This document shows, piece by piece, positions 1 to 10,150 of a stretch of DNA of 64,000 bases. The DNA lies in the NCBI GenBank assembly GCA_020829485.1, contig JAIVFU010000017.1, positions 42,686 to 106,685 on the forward strand, written 5' to 3'. Position numbers and translations under genes: made by a program. This DNA comes from Nostoc sp. CHAB 5834. GTDB lineage: Bacteria > Cyanobacteriota > Cyanobacteriia > Cyanobacteriales > Nostocaceae. The first letter of the stretch is position 1, and each line of letters opens with the position of its first letter. The notes below the pieces were generated by a model. The model made no database searches. It was not told the origin of the DNA and saw nothing but the letters and a program-made list of their open reading frames with translations.

Positions 1-999
1 GTTGTTCACATCATAACGAGTGTTATTGCGAATAAGATTTCCACCAGGATTTTCGTTGGTGCCAAGATCGGGTAAAGCGTTGACAGTCGCTACTACACCA
101 TCCCGCTTATTGTTCTGAATAACATTCTTACGCAATACGGGCTTTGCTGATTCGGAGATATAAAGACCGTCTTGGTTTTGGACAATTTGGTTTTCCACAA
201 TTTGGGGTGTGGAAGTGCCACCGATCGCTAAACCAAAACCAGTATCCTGAAATAAGTTATTCCGAATTTCTCCTTGGGCAGTTCTAGTAATTGAAATCCC
301 ATTGCCTTTGTTTTGCACAAAGACATTACCTTCGATTTTGGGATTGCCTGTACCCGTGACAAAAACACCCTCTCTGACACTGTTAGTAAAAGTACTGTTT
401 GTGATAATCGGATTAGTTGACTCTACCCACACCCCCGTACCCCGGCTATTTGGGTTGGTGACGGTGACACCTGCGATCGTTGTATCTTGGTCGGCAAGGA
501 TGGTAATGTCCTGTCTGGCAAAGCTGCGACTTGTGTAAAAGCCTCCACCTGTAATCAATATTGCCTGACCTTTAGTAGCTTCATCACCCCGCAGTGTTAC
601 CCCTGGTTTCAGCAACAGTGGGAAGGTTTCGCCACTTTCCTGGTTATAGTTCCCAGGTGCTAATTGAATAACTGCACCTGGTTGGGCTTGACTTAGAGCG
701 AAACTTATGCTTTTGTAGGGTGCAGATGAGGTTGCACCAGCACCAGCATTATCTGCACCAGTTGCTGGGTTAACGTAAATTGCTGCGGCTGTTGCGGGAG
801 CTTGCGCTGTGAGAGTTGGGGTGATACCTTCTGAATGAGTAGCACCAGCATTAACCTCATCAGTTAATAGTATTGAACCACTAGAAACAACAAGCATTGC
901 CGTTAGTCCGGCTCCCACGCGTAAAGTATATCTGAGATCACTGCTAGAAAGAAGGCGAAAAATCTCAGCTAGAGAAATGTGAAAACCCCGGTATTTCAT
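1..999 (-). CDS. Secreted beta-helix (DUF1565-like) protein, 3' end outside window
   Basis: The reading frame opens at the ATG at 999 and stays open to the left edge, so about 333 residues of the N-terminal part are visible and the C-terminus is missing. After a hydrophobic leader (about residues 35-55) comes an IYVNPATGAD-type stretch and a TSSAPYKSISFALSQA-type motif, the usual entry into a DUF1565 domain. Then follow repeated turns rich in N, G and I (for example NPKIEGNVFVQNKGNGIS), typical of right-handed parallel beta-helix (pectate-lyase-like) folds. Proteins of this kind in cyanobacteria are exported surface or periplasmic proteins, often with SLH or other C-terminal domains that cannot be seen here. 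Substrate and role are unknown. No partner gene is visible on the left. Confidence 0.8.
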   Translation of the reverse strand, partial: MKYRGFHISLAEIFRLLSSSDLRYTLRVGAGLTAMLVVSSGSILLTDEVNAGATHSEGITPTLTAQAPATAAAIYVNPATGADNAGAGATSSAPYKSISFALSQAQPGAVIQLAPGNYNQESGETFPLLLKPGVTLRGDEATKGQAILITGGGFYTSRSFARQDITILADQDTTIAGVTVTNPNSRGTGVWVESTNPIITNSTFTNSVREGVFVTGTGNPKIEGNVFVQNKGNGISITRTAQGEIRNNLFQDTGFGLAIGGTSTPQIVENQIVQNQDGLYISESAKPVLRKNVIQNNKRDGVVATVNALPDLGTNENPGGNLIRNNTRYDVNN

Positions 1000-1366
1000 T
1001 TTTTGAGTCTGTGATGTGCTGAATTACGGTATGTCGAACAGGTTAAAGATAGCAAGCAGCCTTGTAGCTGCTACAAAACCCATGCAAAACTATACTGGAT
1101 GATTACCACTGATTCAGCTAAATTCCTTAGATAGATCACAGAACTTATACATTAGTTATATTATTTTATTCAGAAAATTCTACTAGTACGCTATAGCCAA
1201 AGTTTGCCTAGCTGTGACGATGGGATGTTGCCCCAAGTCTTATTAATTGAGATGGTCGCTGTATCTCAGCCAAGCTCTACTATGGGCTTTCGGGAGAAGC
1301 GAATGTGTCAATAAGCCCCTCGCTGCCTTGTATAAGGGCTTATTCTGTCTACTAAATTAACGCCGT
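1000..1366. other. Intergenic region upstream of the beta-helix gene
   Basis: No gene is seen. It should hold the promoter of the minus-strand beta-helix gene. The sequence is AT-rich around 1140-1190 and otherwise unremarkable. Confidence 0.5.
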
Positions 1367-1447
1367 GTGCAACTTTCTCTCAGACCTAACCCCCAACCCC
1401 TTCCCTTGTAGGGAAGGGGAGCAAGAATCAAAGCCTCTCTCACTGTG

Positions 1448-1725
1448 GGCTACGGTGTATACACAAGTGTTGTCCACATACGTTTCAACTCTTTTACCCA
1501 CATTTTTGTCAGAGTTAAATTATCATACTTACCGACATCCCGCCCAGAACTAAAGTTCAGGGCTAATAGCTGAAGTCCACTTAAGTGGACTGAATAATCA
1601 ATTAGTCCACTTAAGTGGACTTCAGCTATGAGACTCGGAATTCATTCCGAGGCGGGATAGGAACGCAGTGCGAGATTTATTAATAAAGATGTGGCTGCGA
1701 CAAGACTTGTGTGTACACCGTAGCC
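1448..1725. mobile_element. MITE of about 278 bp with 20-bp-class terminal inverted repeats
   Basis: The left end reads GGCTACGGTGTATACACAAG. The right end (about 1705-1725) is its reverse complement with one mismatch. The sequence CTGTGGG is present at both junctions (1443-1449 and 1725-1731), consistent with a target duplication, although it overlaps the element ends by a base or two. No open frame for a transposase lies inside. The centre holds a long palindrome. The uninterrupted relative at 21308-21416 acts as the empty site. Family assignment is not possible from sequence alone. Confidence 0.65.
1566..1629. repeat. Perfect 26-bp inverted repeat inside the MITE
   Basis: The arms 1566-1591 and 1604-1629 are exact reverse complements, separated by 12 bases. 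Each arm itself contains the palindrome AGTCCACTTAAGTGGACT. The structure could form a long hairpin in RNA or a cruciform in DNA. Confidence 0.85.
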
Positions 1726-1866
1726 TGTGGGGGGGAGGAATGGAAGTGGGGTTCTAAGGAATCGCGTAAATTATTTATTTTTTTGTATTCCCTAAAGCTA
1801 GATGCTGCAAATAATGTTCCTGCAATATCATCACAGGAAAAGCAAACCTATTGGAAATCGAAAGAA

Positions 1867-2403
1867 ATGCGTTTTAAATTTTTGGTGCTGCGTCGCGCCT
1901 TAGTTTTATTAGGTAGTACCTGCCTTCTATTTTTGTCCACTCCTGTCTTTGCTGCGGAACGAGTGGTGCTAAACTATGGTATCTTCCGTGAATCACTTTC
2001 AGTAGAGGAGCTATCTACCTTTGCCCAAACAGGTGAACTTTCACGTTCACTACGAGTTAATTTTGCTTTGGCGCGACAAGATCCTAAAGCTATCCGTCAG
2101 TATTTGACAGAGCCGGTGAAGGTAAACCTTGTATTTTTAGATAGAGTGCTGAATAGCCAGATTGGTAATATTATTTTGGATCAAATTAGTCAAGTTATTT
2201 ATACACCGTCTCACATAGCAGACAGGCAGGCTTTGCGAGCAGCTTTGGTGCTTTCTGCGAGTCAAGACGGGCAGGTATCACTGATTGAAATTATCGAAAA
2301 CTATCCCACAAATGAAGTCGAAGTTGATGGAAAACGCTTGCAGGGTGCATACCGTCAACTCCGCCGCTTGCAAACAAGCCTACAAGATTTATTTGGTGTT
2401 TAG
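1867..2403 (+). CDS. Secreted DUF1400 (alpha/beta-hydrolase-associated) protein
   Basis: The 178-residue protein starts at ATG 1867. An in-frame start further upstream (1711) would run back into the dispersed repeat and is rejected because the Met at 1867 begins a clean signal peptide (MRFKFLVLRRALVLLGS, cleavage near VFAAE). The mature part has the cyanobacterial DUF1400 pattern: ERVVLNYGIFRESLSVEELS, a PKAIRQYLTEPV segment, and NSQIGNIILDQISQVIYTPS. DUF1400 usually precedes an alpha/beta-hydrolase domain in cyanobacteria; here it stands alone and ends at RRLQTSLQDLFGV, which is common. Location is periplasmic or outer face by the signal peptide. The function is not established. Its 3' end overlaps the convergent small gene by four bases. 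Confidence 0.85.
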   Translation: MRFKFLVLRRALVLLGSTCLLFLSTPVFAAERVVLNYGIFRESLSVEELSTFAQTGELSRSLRVNFALARQDPKAIRQYLTEPVKVNLVFLDRVLNSQIGNIILDQISQVIYTPSHIADRQALRAALVLSASQDGQVSLIEIIENYPTNEVEVDGKRLQGAYRQLRRLQTSLQDLFGV

Positions 2404-2597
2404 TAAGCTAAAGTTTCTAAAGTTTCCCTTAAATACCGTTGTACCTGCTGTTCTAAGCGAATTCCGTGTAATTGAGCATCGCGTTCTAGTTGCCAGCGTT
2501 GAAAACCGGAACTAGTGGATATCGCGCATTTGAGACTATACCAAATTTCAGTATCAGCAGAAAATTGGCGATCGCTAGAAGCTGGAATTTGAGCCAT
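2400..2597 (-). CDS. Small conserved cyanobacterial protein
   Basis: This 65-residue protein starts MAQIPASSDRQFSADTEIWY, has a GFQRWQLER core and ends QRYLRETLETLAY. I recognise this as a small protein conserved among cyanobacteria, without a known function. It is soluble, with no signal peptide or membrane segment. It converges with the DUF1400 gene and overlaps its stop by four bases, so both genes share a very tight tail-to-tail junction. Confidence 0.7.
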   Translation of the reverse strand: MAQIPASSDRQFSADTEIWYSLKCAISTSSGFQRWQLERDAQLHGIRLEQQVQRYLRETLETLAY

Positions 2598-2637
2598 AGT
2601 TTCTCATTCCTTTATTTTAACTTCAACGGTAATTGGG

Positions 2638-2760
2638 CATTGGGAAGAGGCAGAGGGGCAGGGAGCAGGGAGCAGAGGGGAAAGATGTAATTTTTTATTC
2701 TCTCCCTTGCCCCCAGTAAAAACTGCTTCTTCATCTTCCTCTGCTCCTCTGGCACTTAAT
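2638..2760. repeat. Purine-rich dispersed repeat
   Basis: A GGGAAGAGGCAGAGGGGCAG tract is followed by a C/T-rich partial complement (CTTCCTCTGCTCCTCTGG), so the segment can fold back. A close relative lies at 10137-10196. No gene is visible here. Confidence 0.55.
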
Positions 2761-2800
2761 TTATAGCCCTTTAAAGTTAAATAATATACTTTACGGGCTG

Positions 2801-3421
2801 CTATGAATCTGTATTAATCTTAAACAAAGATTCCAATAACCGGGGCACGATTTGATTAACCCGTACTCCTAAAATCGTGAAATCCTGCTTAATCTTTTCT
2901 AAAGATAATGGCTCTATGCCAGCGAATTCTGTGTCATTAGTCACTAAAACTCGCATTACACTCACAGGTATTTGTAAAAATAGATTGCTGCCCAAAAATG
3001 CTAAACCTGCAAACAATAGTGCAACGCTGCGCCATTGTGGGAGAAATTTAGCTGAATTTGCTACTAATGGGGCAATTTGGTAAAGCTGCCACAGCACCCA
3101 AACTGACAATACTGCTGCTACTAATGCCAGGATACGATTTAACTTTGTATTAATTAAACAGAGAATTTTTCGCTGCCGCTCGGTCAGATTTTCTGGCTTT
3201 AGGGCTATTCCTAAAAGAGCAAATATATAAAAAGGGCGACGCAACTGCATCCATAGCAGGGGGAGAATACCAATGGCAGCAACTAAAAATAGCTCTATCC
3301 ACACTGGTAAAAACGGCTCGCCTACAGACAGGAAAAATAAGCAGAGGACTAAAAAAACAGGCAACGTCGCCAATCCAGCGACGTGAATCCACAAAATAGG
3401 TTCAGAGCGAAATGAATGCAT
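2801..3421 (-). CDS. Low-complexity-tail type membrane protein
   Basis: This 206-residue protein begins MHSFRSEPILWIHVAGLATL, the hallmark N-terminus of the cyanobacterial 'low-complexity tail membrane protein' family. Four hydrophobic segments are visible: about 10-33, 38-57, 93-115 and 132-155. Between segments 2 and 3 lies a cytosolic-type stretch KPENLTERQRKILCL. In many homologues a Pro/Ser-rich tail follows the membrane domain; here the tail is short and ordinary (NQIVPRLLESLFKINTDS). It sits about 100 bp downstream of infB on the same strand and may be cotranscribed with the rimP-nusA-ylxR-infB cluster. Function unknown. Confidence 0.8.
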   Translation of the reverse strand: MHSFRSEPILWIHVAGLATLPVFLVLCLFFLSVGEPFLPVWIELFLVAAIGILPLLWMQLRRPFYIFALLGIALKPENLTERQRKILCLINTKLNRILALVAAVLSVWVLWQLYQIAPLVANSAKFLPQWRSVALLFAGLAFLGSNLFLQIPVSVMRVLVTNDTEFAGIEPLSLEKIKQDFTILGVRVNQIVPRLLESLFKINTDS

Positions 3422-3524
3422 AATAAAAAGTTATGAGTTAAGAGTTAGGAGTTAGGAGTTAAAGGCTGCTAATTCCTAACTCCTAATTTATTACTCCTAA
3501 CTTCTAACCATTTTACCCTCAACA

Positions 3525-6500
3525 CTACCTTGTTAAGGTGAGAGTGCGGCGCTTCGTAACCATCTGATAGGCTTCGATGATGTCACCTTCAACCCAATCA
3601 TTGAATTTATCCATGCCGACACCGCATTCATAACCGGCGTTGACCTCACGGGTATCTTCTTTCATCCGTTTTAGGGAGTCAAGGACACCTTCAAAGATCA
3701 CCTTACCGCCGCGTCGCACTCTGACTTTGCAGTTGCGAACTAGCTTGCCAGATTGAACGTAGCAACCGGCAACCGCACCGCGACCGACTGGGAAGACGGC
3801 ACGGACTTCGGTTTGACCCAAGGGTTCTTCCACCAACTCTGGTTCCAAAAGACCTTCCAAGGCATCTTGGATATCTTCTAGGAGTTTGTAGATTACGTTG
3901 TATTCCCGGACATCTACACCCGCTTCATCGGCGGCTTGTCTAGCGCCACTGGCAAAGGTGGTGTTGAAGCCAATAATTACAGCGTTACTGGCAGCGGCTA
4001 AGTCGATATCTGTCTCGGTGATTTCCCCAGCAGTAGCCAACAGCATCCGAATTTGGACTTCGTTTTGCGGGATTTGCTTGAGCGCTCCCACAATGGCTTC
4101 CACGGAACCTTGTACGTCTCCTTTCAAGATCAAGTTGAGTTCTTTCAACTCGCCTTCTTGGGCTTGAGCCGACAAGGTTGTAAGAGTAACACGTCCTTGT
4201 AACAAACGGGATAGGCGTTGTCTGTCTGCGCGATCGCTAGCGAGTGTTCTGGCTTCTTTTTCGTTCTGGAAGACCTCGAACTCGTCGCCTGCTGCTGGCA
4301 CATCACTTAAACCTAGTACCTCGACAGCAAAGGAAGGAGAAGCAATATCTACTCTCTTGCCTCTGTCATCTACCATCGCTCGGACTTTACCGAAGGCCGA
4401 GCCAGCTACTAAGATATCTCCCACATGCAGGGTGCCATTCTGAATTAGTAGGGTAGCAACTGCTCCCTTAGCTTTATCCAGATGTGCTTCAATTACAGTT
4501 CCTTTGGCGGTACGGTCTGGGTTGGCAGATAGTTCTGCAACCTCTGCTACTAAGAGAATCATCTCTAAGAGCGTATCCAGATTTTCACCTCTGATGGCGC
4601 TCACGGGAACCATGATTGTCTCACCGCCCCAGTCTTCTGCCGTTAGACCATACTGGGTCAATTCTTGTTTAACCCGCTCTGGCTGTGCCCCTTCTTTGTC
4701 AATTTTGTTGATTGCAACAACAATTGGCACTCCCGCAGCTTGGGCGTGGCTAATGGCTTCAATGGTTTGAGGACGGACACCATCATCAGCAGCTACTACC
4801 AACACGGCAATGTCTGTTACCCGCGCTCCTCTAGCCCGCATCGCTGTAAAGGCTTCGTGACCAGGAGTATCCAGGAAGACTATCTGCTGAGGTTTGCCCT
4901 CATGTTGCACATCCACATGGTATGCACCAATGTGTTGAGTGATCCCACCAGCTTCGCCAGCAGCCACTTTGGTTTTGCGGATTGAGTCGAGCAGGGTTGT
5001 TTTACCGTGGTCTACGTGACCCATAATTGTCACGACTGGCGGACGGCGGTGGAGATATTCTAGGTCTTCTGCGCCGACCATTTCTGTAATTTTCCGAGCT
5101 TCTGCTTCTCGCTCGACGGTTTCGACTTCTATTTCTAGTTCTTTTCCTACTAGGGTAATTGTGGGAATATCTAGATTTTGGGTGATACTCACCGCCATGC
5201 CTTTGAGGAACAGGATTTTAACAATCTCTGTATCGGGAACTGCTAAAACGTCAGACAGTTCTTGCACAGTCAAGGGGCCTGTGATCGTGACCTTTTCGGG
5301 ACGATCGCGCTTGGTGTCAGCTTCTTGTTGGTGGCGACGGTTATTGTGATGGTCACGGCTAGAACCAGACTTAGAACCAGGTTTTCTACTGCCTCTAGCA
5401 GTTGGGGCGCTAGCAAGGCTTGCACCTGGCATCTGCACAGGTCGAGTCGCTTTGGGTTTGGGAGGACGGGCGATGGAAAGGCTGACTTGGACGGTGGCTG
5501 GTGAGTCTAGATCGTCATCATCTAGCAAATCTTCTTCAAATTCATCATCCAATATCGGCTTGATCCGCTTGCCTTTAACGCCAGCTTTAGCCTTCTCTTT
5601 AACTTCGTCAATTATTTCCTCTTCTACCCACTTTTTGCCGCCTTTGGTGGGGCGAGGTGGAGTTGGGCGTTTTAAATCGAGGAGATCGGGTGCGACGACT
5701 GGCTCATCACCTAATCCTTGAGATTTGCCCGCCATTCCTGACATCTGCCTGGGTGGAGTAGCGATCGGCATTGCGGCTGCTACTGCTTCACCTGGGCGGG
5801 CTGGCCTGGGTCGTTGCCCTTCTCCTAGTTGCGATGGTGCAGATGGTCTATTGACCCTCTGCTCTGGTCTAGTGGGTGCAGGGGTAGGACGACTTGTTCT
5901 TTGTGGTGCCCCTGGTGGAGACTGGTCAGTTGGCAGTTTAGCAACTCTGGGCTTAATTTGTTCGCGATCGCCTTCGACGGGTCGTAGCCGTTGGTCGCGT
6001 TTGAGGATCGGTTTGTCTGCCTGAGATACTGGCTCATCTGCCACCGGGGCTTCTTCTGCCGCAGGTCTTGGCGGTGGGGCAGCTAATTGCGGTTTGATCG
6101 GTTTTTCCGCTTTCGGTCTGGGTGGAACTATTTTTTCTGGTTTTTGAGATGCTATTTTTTCCGATGCCTGATTTGGATTTGGCGTTTGTTCCAAGTCCGT
6201 TACAGGAGGTTGTTCTTGAGTCTCAGATTGAGTCCGGGGCACAGGTCGAGTTGGTGCTGCCGGCTTCATGGGTGAGACTGGTGTAGCGAAAGGCCGTGGT
6301 GGAGAGGGAGGATTAGCTTCAGACAAGGCAGCTTGGGTATTGGTAGCAACTGACGCCTCTGGGGCGTTGGAGGTAGTATTTCTCAATATTTTGGGTTTGC
6401 GTATTTCCAAAATTTGCTGTTTGTGGGGTGCAGCAGGTCGGGCAGATCCGCCGTTTGGGGGTGAGTTTGGTTTATGGCTGGTTGTACGTAGTTCCTTTTT

Positions 6501-6686
6501 GGCGGAGACATTCGTCGCTGCGAGCTTTTCCGCAGCCGTGCGGATGTTTTCTGCCTCGGCTTCTGAAATCGTGCTGCTATGACTTTTGACCGAGATGCTG
6601 AGCTGGTCGCAAATTGCTAGTAGCTCTTTGTTATCCAAATTCAATTCCTTTGATAATTCATAGATTCTAACTTTGCCGTTGTTCAT
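3525..6686 (-). CDS. infB: Translation initiation factor IF-2
   Basis: This 1053-residue GTPase delivers fMet-tRNA to the ribosomal P site and promotes subunit joining. Residues 1-55 form an IF2-N domain ([18 protein letters not shown]). About residues 60-460 are a Pro/Lys/Ala-rich, low-complexity linker typical of cyanobacterial IF-2, including an acidic run [14 protein letters not shown] second IF2-N-like helix bundle (about 465-530) precedes the G domain. GTPase motifs are intact: GHVDHGKTT near 555, [10 protein letters not shown] (switch I), DTPGHEAF and NKID. Domain II ([15 protein letters not shown]) and the C-terminal fMet-tRNA-binding domain follow to residue 1053. The start [11 protein letters not shown] matches the family. 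It is the last core gene of the rimP-nusA-ylxR-infB group. Confidence 0.98.
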   Translation of the reverse strand: MNNGKVRIYELSKELNLDNKELLAICDQLSISVKSHSSTISEAEAENIRTAAEKLAATNVSAKKELRTTSHKPNSPPNGGSARPAAPHKQQILEIRKPKILRNTTSNAPEASVATNTQAALSEANPPSPPRPFATPVSPMKPAAPTRPVPRTQSETQEQPPVTDLEQTPNPNQASEKIASQKPEKIVPPRPKAEKPIKPQLAAPPPRPAAEEAPVADEPVSQADKPILKRDQRLRPVEGDREQIKPRVAKLPTDQSPPGAPQRTSRPTPAPTRPEQRVNRPSAPSQLGEGQRPRPARPGEAVAAAMPIATPPRQMSGMAGKSQGLGDEPVVAPDLLDLKRPTPPRPTKGGKKWVEEEIIDEVKEKAKAGVKGKRIKPILDDEFEEDLLDDDDLDSPATVQVSLSIARPPKPKATRPVQMPGASLASAPTARGSRKPGSKSGSSRDHHNNRRHQQEADTKRDRPEKVTITGPLTVQELSDVLAVPDTEIVKILFLKGMAVSITQNLDIPTITLVGKELEIEVETVEREAEARKITEMVGAEDLEYLHRRPPVVTIMGHVDHGKTTLLDSIRKTKVAAGEAGGITQHIGAYHVDVQHEGKPQQIVFLDTPGHEAFTAMRARGARVTDIAVLVVAADDGVRPQTIEAISHAQAAGVPIVVAINKIDKEGAQPERVKQELTQYGLTAEDWGGETIMVPVSAIRGENLDTLLEMILLVAEVAELSANPDRTAKGTVIEAHLDKAKGAVATLLIQNGTLHVGDILVAGSAFGKVRAMVDDRGKRVDIASPSFAVEVLGLSDVPAAGDEFEVFQNEKEARTLASDRADRQRLSRLLQGRVTLTTLSAQAQEGELKELNLILKGDVQGSVEAIVGALKQIPQNEVQIRMLLATAGEITETDIDLAAASNAVIIGFNTTFASGARQAADEAGVDVREYNVIYKLLEDIQDALEGLLEPELVEEPLGQTEVRAVFPVGRGAVAGCYVQSGKLVRNCKVRVRRGGKVIFEGVLDSLKRMKEDTREVNAGYECGVGMDKFNDWVEGDIIEAYQMVTKRRTLTLTR

Positions 6687-7168
6687 CCACTCTTCCCCTT
6701 TAATTTACAGTTTTAGCGGATGGTTGCCTGGGAGTGCGACATCTCCATCCTTGGATTACTGTTTTTAGACTGCCGTTCAGTTTTTGCCGGTGCCTCCAAT
6801 CAGGAAAGAGAGATGTTTCGGTTTAATATATGGCATCCCCACCAGGAATGATGGTTGAGGGACACCCATAAAAATTTTTTAAATAAAAGATTTTTATAGG
6901 AACCCCTGACGCCGAACTGCGCCTGAGCGCTACCAGGTTGCCATTTTGTAGTTTCTTGTTTTGGTGATTCTGAGCCTTCCACAACACAATCGATTACATT
7001 TTGTTCTGGGAATCTTGCCTCGCCCCTCTTAATTATTGGAGAGTCGAATGCCTTTTACACCCATTTACTATTTTGGCACTAACCTCAACGATCAACAGAG
7101 GGTGTCATGAAAGCGCGACTTCGGCTTTCCCACTATTCCTCCAGTGATGCGTCACGAAGTTGTTCCAA
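6687..7168. other. ylxR-infB spacer
   Basis: This 480-bp gap lies between two genes of what is often a tight operon. No gene is seen on either strand. A separate infB promoter here is possible but no site is assigned. Confidence 0.5.
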
Positions 7169-7438
7169 TTAAATTTGGTTTTGGGTATTGCTCTGGGCTA
7201 GACGATGCAACAAGCTTTGGTACAGTGTTTCTGGCACTGATGCATGTAGCGATCGCCCTAGTCGATTTTTTTTTTGAGCTGCTTGTAGGCAACTCGTTTC
7301 GGGACAAATATAGGCAGAACGCCCCATGCCCTGATCTAATTGTACCTTTCCCGATGGAAAGACGCGGACAATCCGCCAAAATTCATCTTTTGAGCCTACT
7401 TTCCGGCAACTAATACAGCGCCGATAATTTGGTTTCAT
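7169..7438 (-). CDS. ylxR: YlxR family RNA-binding protein
   Basis: This 89-residue basic protein is found between nusA and infB in many bacteria. The family motif is clear: NYRRCISCRK at the N-terminus, then the VRV strand and QGMGRSAYICPETSCL, corresponding to the conserved GRGAY/C segment. Next comes a basic stretch QAAQKKNRLGRSL. YlxR proteins bind RNA, and in some bacteria a homologue has been tied to RNase P or transcription control; which applies here cannot be read from sequence. Position between nusA and infB supports the call. Confidence 0.92.
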   Translation of the reverse strand: MKPNYRRCISCRKVGSKDEFWRIVRVFPSGKVQLDQGMGRSAYICPETSCLQAAQKKNRLGRSLHASVPETLYQSLLHRLAQSNTQNQI

Positions 7439-7586
7439 CGCTTCTGGGTGATCTCAGTCCGGCATTCTGGATGTAAAAAGAAGTTTATTATTACTATTTT
7501 TTACTCATACCAAGTCGCTTTTGAGAAAATAATCCTTGAGACTGAGACTACAATCTACAGTATCAAAACTTTACAAATTTAATCAA

Positions 7587-8873
7587 TTATTCATCATCGT
7601 CATTGTCAAAACTATCCTCCTCTTCTACTCCGTCCTGATTTTCATCCTCGAATTCTTCCTCATATTCAAGATCGTCTTCTTCTGATTCCTCTGATTGATA
7701 TTTTGTTCTTACAGCCAGAAATTTAGCATCTTCTCCTGCATAGTCATACTTAACTTTGTCTTTGATGTCTATTTTCCAACCAGTCAGACGGGCTGCCAAA
7801 CGGACATTTTGTCCTTCTTTGCCTATGGCTAAACTCAATTGGTCTTCAGCCACTAGTACGTGAGTTTGCCGGGATTCTGGATCCATCAGGCGTACTTCAT
7901 CTACCCGGGCTGGACTTAAGGCATTGGCGATATATGTTGCTGGGTCTGGCGACCAACGAATTACATCTATTTTTTCACCGCGTAATTCGTTGACTACCAC
8001 TTGAATTCGCGATCCCCTGGCTCCGATACAAGCGCCTACTGGGTCTACATCGCGGTCAAGGGTATCTACTGCTATTTTAGTCCGGGGGCCGACATAACGA
8101 GAAGGGGGGTTTGCCTCCCTCGCTACGGCAACAATCCGTACCACTTCATCTTCGATTTCTGGAACTTCGTTAGCAAATAGATAAACCACTAAACCAGCAT
8201 CAGCGCGAGACACAAGCAACTGTGGCCCTCGTTGCTGACCTTGGGAGACTTTTTTGAGATATACCTTGAAGGTGGCATTTGCCCGATAATTATCGTTGGG
8301 CAGCTGTTCCCGCTTCGGTAATTCGGCTTCTACTTCTGGCTGACCAAAGCCACTGCTAACTGCCAGAACCACTGATTGCCGCTCAAACCGCAGGACTCTT
8401 GCTTGCAGGACAGTTCCTTCTAAATCTTGGAACTCTTCTTGCACCATTTGGCGCTGTTGATCCCGTAATTTTTGTGCTAGTACCTGCTTGGTTTGCATCG
8501 CCGCCATCCGACCAAACTCTCCTTGGTCGGGAGTCACATCCAGCACCACAGAATCCCCTAACTGCGCTTCGGGAGCTACTTGTTGAACTTCATCTAGGGA
8601 AATCTGGTGGTCTGTGTTATTGACTGCTTCGACAATGGTTTTGGTGGAAAGAACGCGAAATCCTTCTCCTTCAATATCGAGTTCTACTTCAAAATTTTCA
8701 AAATAATCTTCGTCAAACTGTTTGCGTTCTAAATTTTGGGCGCGACGATAACGTTCGTAGCCTTTGAGTAGTGCTTCTCTAATAGCTGATTGAACTGCAA
8801 GACGGGGTAAATTCCGCTCACGACTTATACTTTCAATTAATTCTTTTAATCCAGGTAAAGTAACCATTGACAT
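7587..8873 (-). CDS. nusA: Transcription termination/antitermination factor NusA
   Basis: The start at 8873 ([17 protein letters not shown]) is chosen because AAGGAG lies seven bases upstream. The 428-residue protein has the NusA N-terminal RNAP-binding domain (1-125), an S1 domain (about 130-200, [20 protein letters not shown]), and two KH domains. The KH signatures are [20 protein letters not shown] and [20 protein letters not shown]. The C-terminus is an acidic tail rich in E and D, replacing the AR repeats of enterobacterial NusA as usual in cyanobacteria. NusA binds RNA polymerase and modulates pausing, termination and antitermination. It follows rimP after an unusually long 670-bp spacer. 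Confidence 0.97.
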   Translation of the reverse strand: MSMVTLPGLKELIESISRERNLPRLAVQSAIREALLKGYERYRRAQNLERKQFDEDYFENFEVELDIEGEGFRVLSTKTIVEAVNNTDHQISLDEVQQVAPEAQLGDSVVLDVTPDQGEFGRMAAMQTKQVLAQKLRDQQRQMVQEEFQDLEGTVLQARVLRFERQSVVLAVSSGFGQPEVEAELPKREQLPNDNYRANATFKVYLKKVSQGQQRGPQLLVSRADAGLVVYLFANEVPEIEDEVVRIVAVAREANPPSRYVGPRTKIAVDTLDRDVDPVGACIGARGSRIQVVVNELRGEKIDVIRWSPDPATYIANALSPARVDEVRLMDPESRQTHVLVAEDQLSLAIGKEGQNVRLAARLTGWKIDIKDKVKYDYAGEDAKFLAVRTKYQSEESEEDDLEYEEEFEDENQDGVEEEDSFDNDDDE

Positions 8874-8901
8874 AAGCAATCTCCTTTAAAAATTAGGGAA
8901 T

Positions 8902-8932
8902 GGGGAGTGGGGAGTGGGGAGTGGGGAGTGGA
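8902..8932. repeat. GGGGAGT tandem repeat upstream of nusA
   Basis: Four GGGG runs with a 7-base period sit 16-46 bases upstream of the nusA Shine-Dalgarno. The nusA mRNA carries the C-rich complement. The G-rich strand could form a quadruplex in DNA. Confidence 0.85.
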
Positions 8933-9236
8933 GACTGAAAACTACGCATTAGAGCCAGAGATTAGAGAATAGTTTTACAAACTAGCCGGTAAGCGTAAAG
9001 CTCAGTCACAAAGCGTGCTGAGATACAAGCGACTCGTGCGGTAATAAAGCGCATTGAATCCTTTTCCGATAAAATAGTGTTAGTGGATAAGGTAATCAAC
9101 CACTTAAAACACCTTGTAGCCGAGAGGCTTTTCTGTTCCTTGACAATTAAATCTATGCGGTTCTACTGCATTGTTCTAGTTTCCTCCTAGCAGTAGGTAA
9201 AAGATTTATAGGAGCTAGACGACTCAGAATTTTGGA

Positions 9237-9450
9237 ACAAATTGTTTCAAGTAAAACAGGACTTGCACGGCAGTTGCTTCAAGTCGGCATAGCCGCCCAA
9301 CGCACTGCCTCAGAAATGCAACTACCGCTCTTGCCTCGGAAAGTTAACGCTTGGGGAGAATCTCACCTCTGATCTAGATGACGCAAGGACTTCTTCGTTA
9401 AGTGGTTTAGTTGAACCATGAATCTCAGTGGCTTTAGCCCTGAGAGTCTC
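9237..9450 (+). other. Possible IS200/IS605-type remnant in the rimP-nusA spacer
   Basis: A short open stretch ends at TGA 9370 (…LLPRKVNAWGESHL). It resembles the degenerate C-terminal tail of TnpB proteins. About 50 bases later comes the hairpin 9424-9444 (CTCAG/CTGAG outer stem, GGC/GCC inner stem, TTTA loop) preceded by TTGAACCATGAAT. This arrangement is like the right end of IS605-family elements. It is low-confidence: no TnpB catalytic motif is present. Confidence 0.3.
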
Positions 9451-9542
9451 AAACTAGTCTCTAATCTCTAGCCCTTAGTCCCTAACCTTTGGCCTTGCGC
9501 CAAGGTGTTCTAATCTCTAACTCCTAAGCCTTAGCCCTTTGT

Positions 9543-10004
9543 TTATCGACGCTCGTCTAGCTGCACCTTAGTAATTAGGGAGCGGGGAATTTCGACTACA
9601 CGACCTTTTTGGTTTAAGTAAAGTGCTGTCTCATCCCGGCGAATCAACTGACCAATCCACTCTGGTTGTCCGTCGTAGGGTGGCGAGGTGGAGATGATGA
9701 CAGGAAATCCTTTAAAGGAAATAAACTCCCTGTCTGTTACCAGTTGCCGTGAAATCCCAGGACTAGACACTTCCAAGACGTATGCATCTGGAACGATTTG
9801 GGCAGTATCTAAGGAGGCTTCTAAAGCACGGCTCATCCTCTCACAATCATTTAACCCGGTGTCTTGCTGAGGATTGCGAATGTCTACCCGCAAAACTGGT
9901 GGACTTTGATTAGTGTGAAAAACCACGCCAACCACTTCCAATCCCAGTTCTTCTGCCACTGGTGTCGCCAAATCAATAATTTGTGGAACTAAAGGATGAG
10001 CCAT
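9543..10004 (-). CDS. rimP: Ribosome maturation factor RimP
   Basis: This 153-residue protein is needed for 30S subunit maturation. The start [20 protein letters not shown] at 10004 fits the family; an in-frame upstream start (10085) would add 27 unrelated residues. Family motifs are visible: [31 protein letters not shown], and [14 protein letters not shown], the strongly conserved RimP signature. The C-terminal SH3-like domain (about 80-153) follows. It heads the rimP-nusA-ylxR-infB cluster. A G-rich repeat lies about 150 bp upstream. Confidence 0.96.
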   Translation of the reverse strand: MAHPLVPQIIDLATPVAEELGLEVVGVVFHTNQSPPVLRVDIRNPQQDTGLNDCERMSRALEASLDTAQIVPDAYVLEVSSPGISRQLVTDREFISFKGFPVIISTSPPYDGQPEWIGQLIRRDETALYLNQKGRVVEIPRSLITKVQLDERR

Positions 10005-10150
10005 GAGAAAATTCAATAAAAAAAGTGGGCACTGACCCACTTCCTGCGATAGGTATATCTTCCAAGAAGTCTTGTGACGAACCAATTATGATTCGCCTAA
10101 TTCGTAGTTTAGCGCATTTCTTTTATAGTCGTGTATTGGGAAGAGGCAGA

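Larger units (their letters stand above)
1367..1758. repeat. Nostoc-type dispersed repeat, split by a MITE
   Basis: The left piece (1367-1447) and right piece (1726-1758) together match the uninterrupted copy at 21308-21416 (shared words: CCTAACCCCCAAC, TCAAAGCCTCTCTC, CTGTGGG, GGGGTTCTAAG). In this copy the segment 1448-1725 interrupts the match at CTGTGGG. Confidence 0.7.

Noticed and set aside
1711..1866. An N-terminal extension of the DUF1400 protein
   Set aside because: The extra 52 residues derive from repeat DNA, and the signal peptide begins at the ATG at 1867.
5725..6024. Several open frames antisense to infB (for example 99 codons here)
   Set aside because: The Pro/Ala-rich linker of IF-2 leaves antisense frames open. 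No start signals or family matches are seen.
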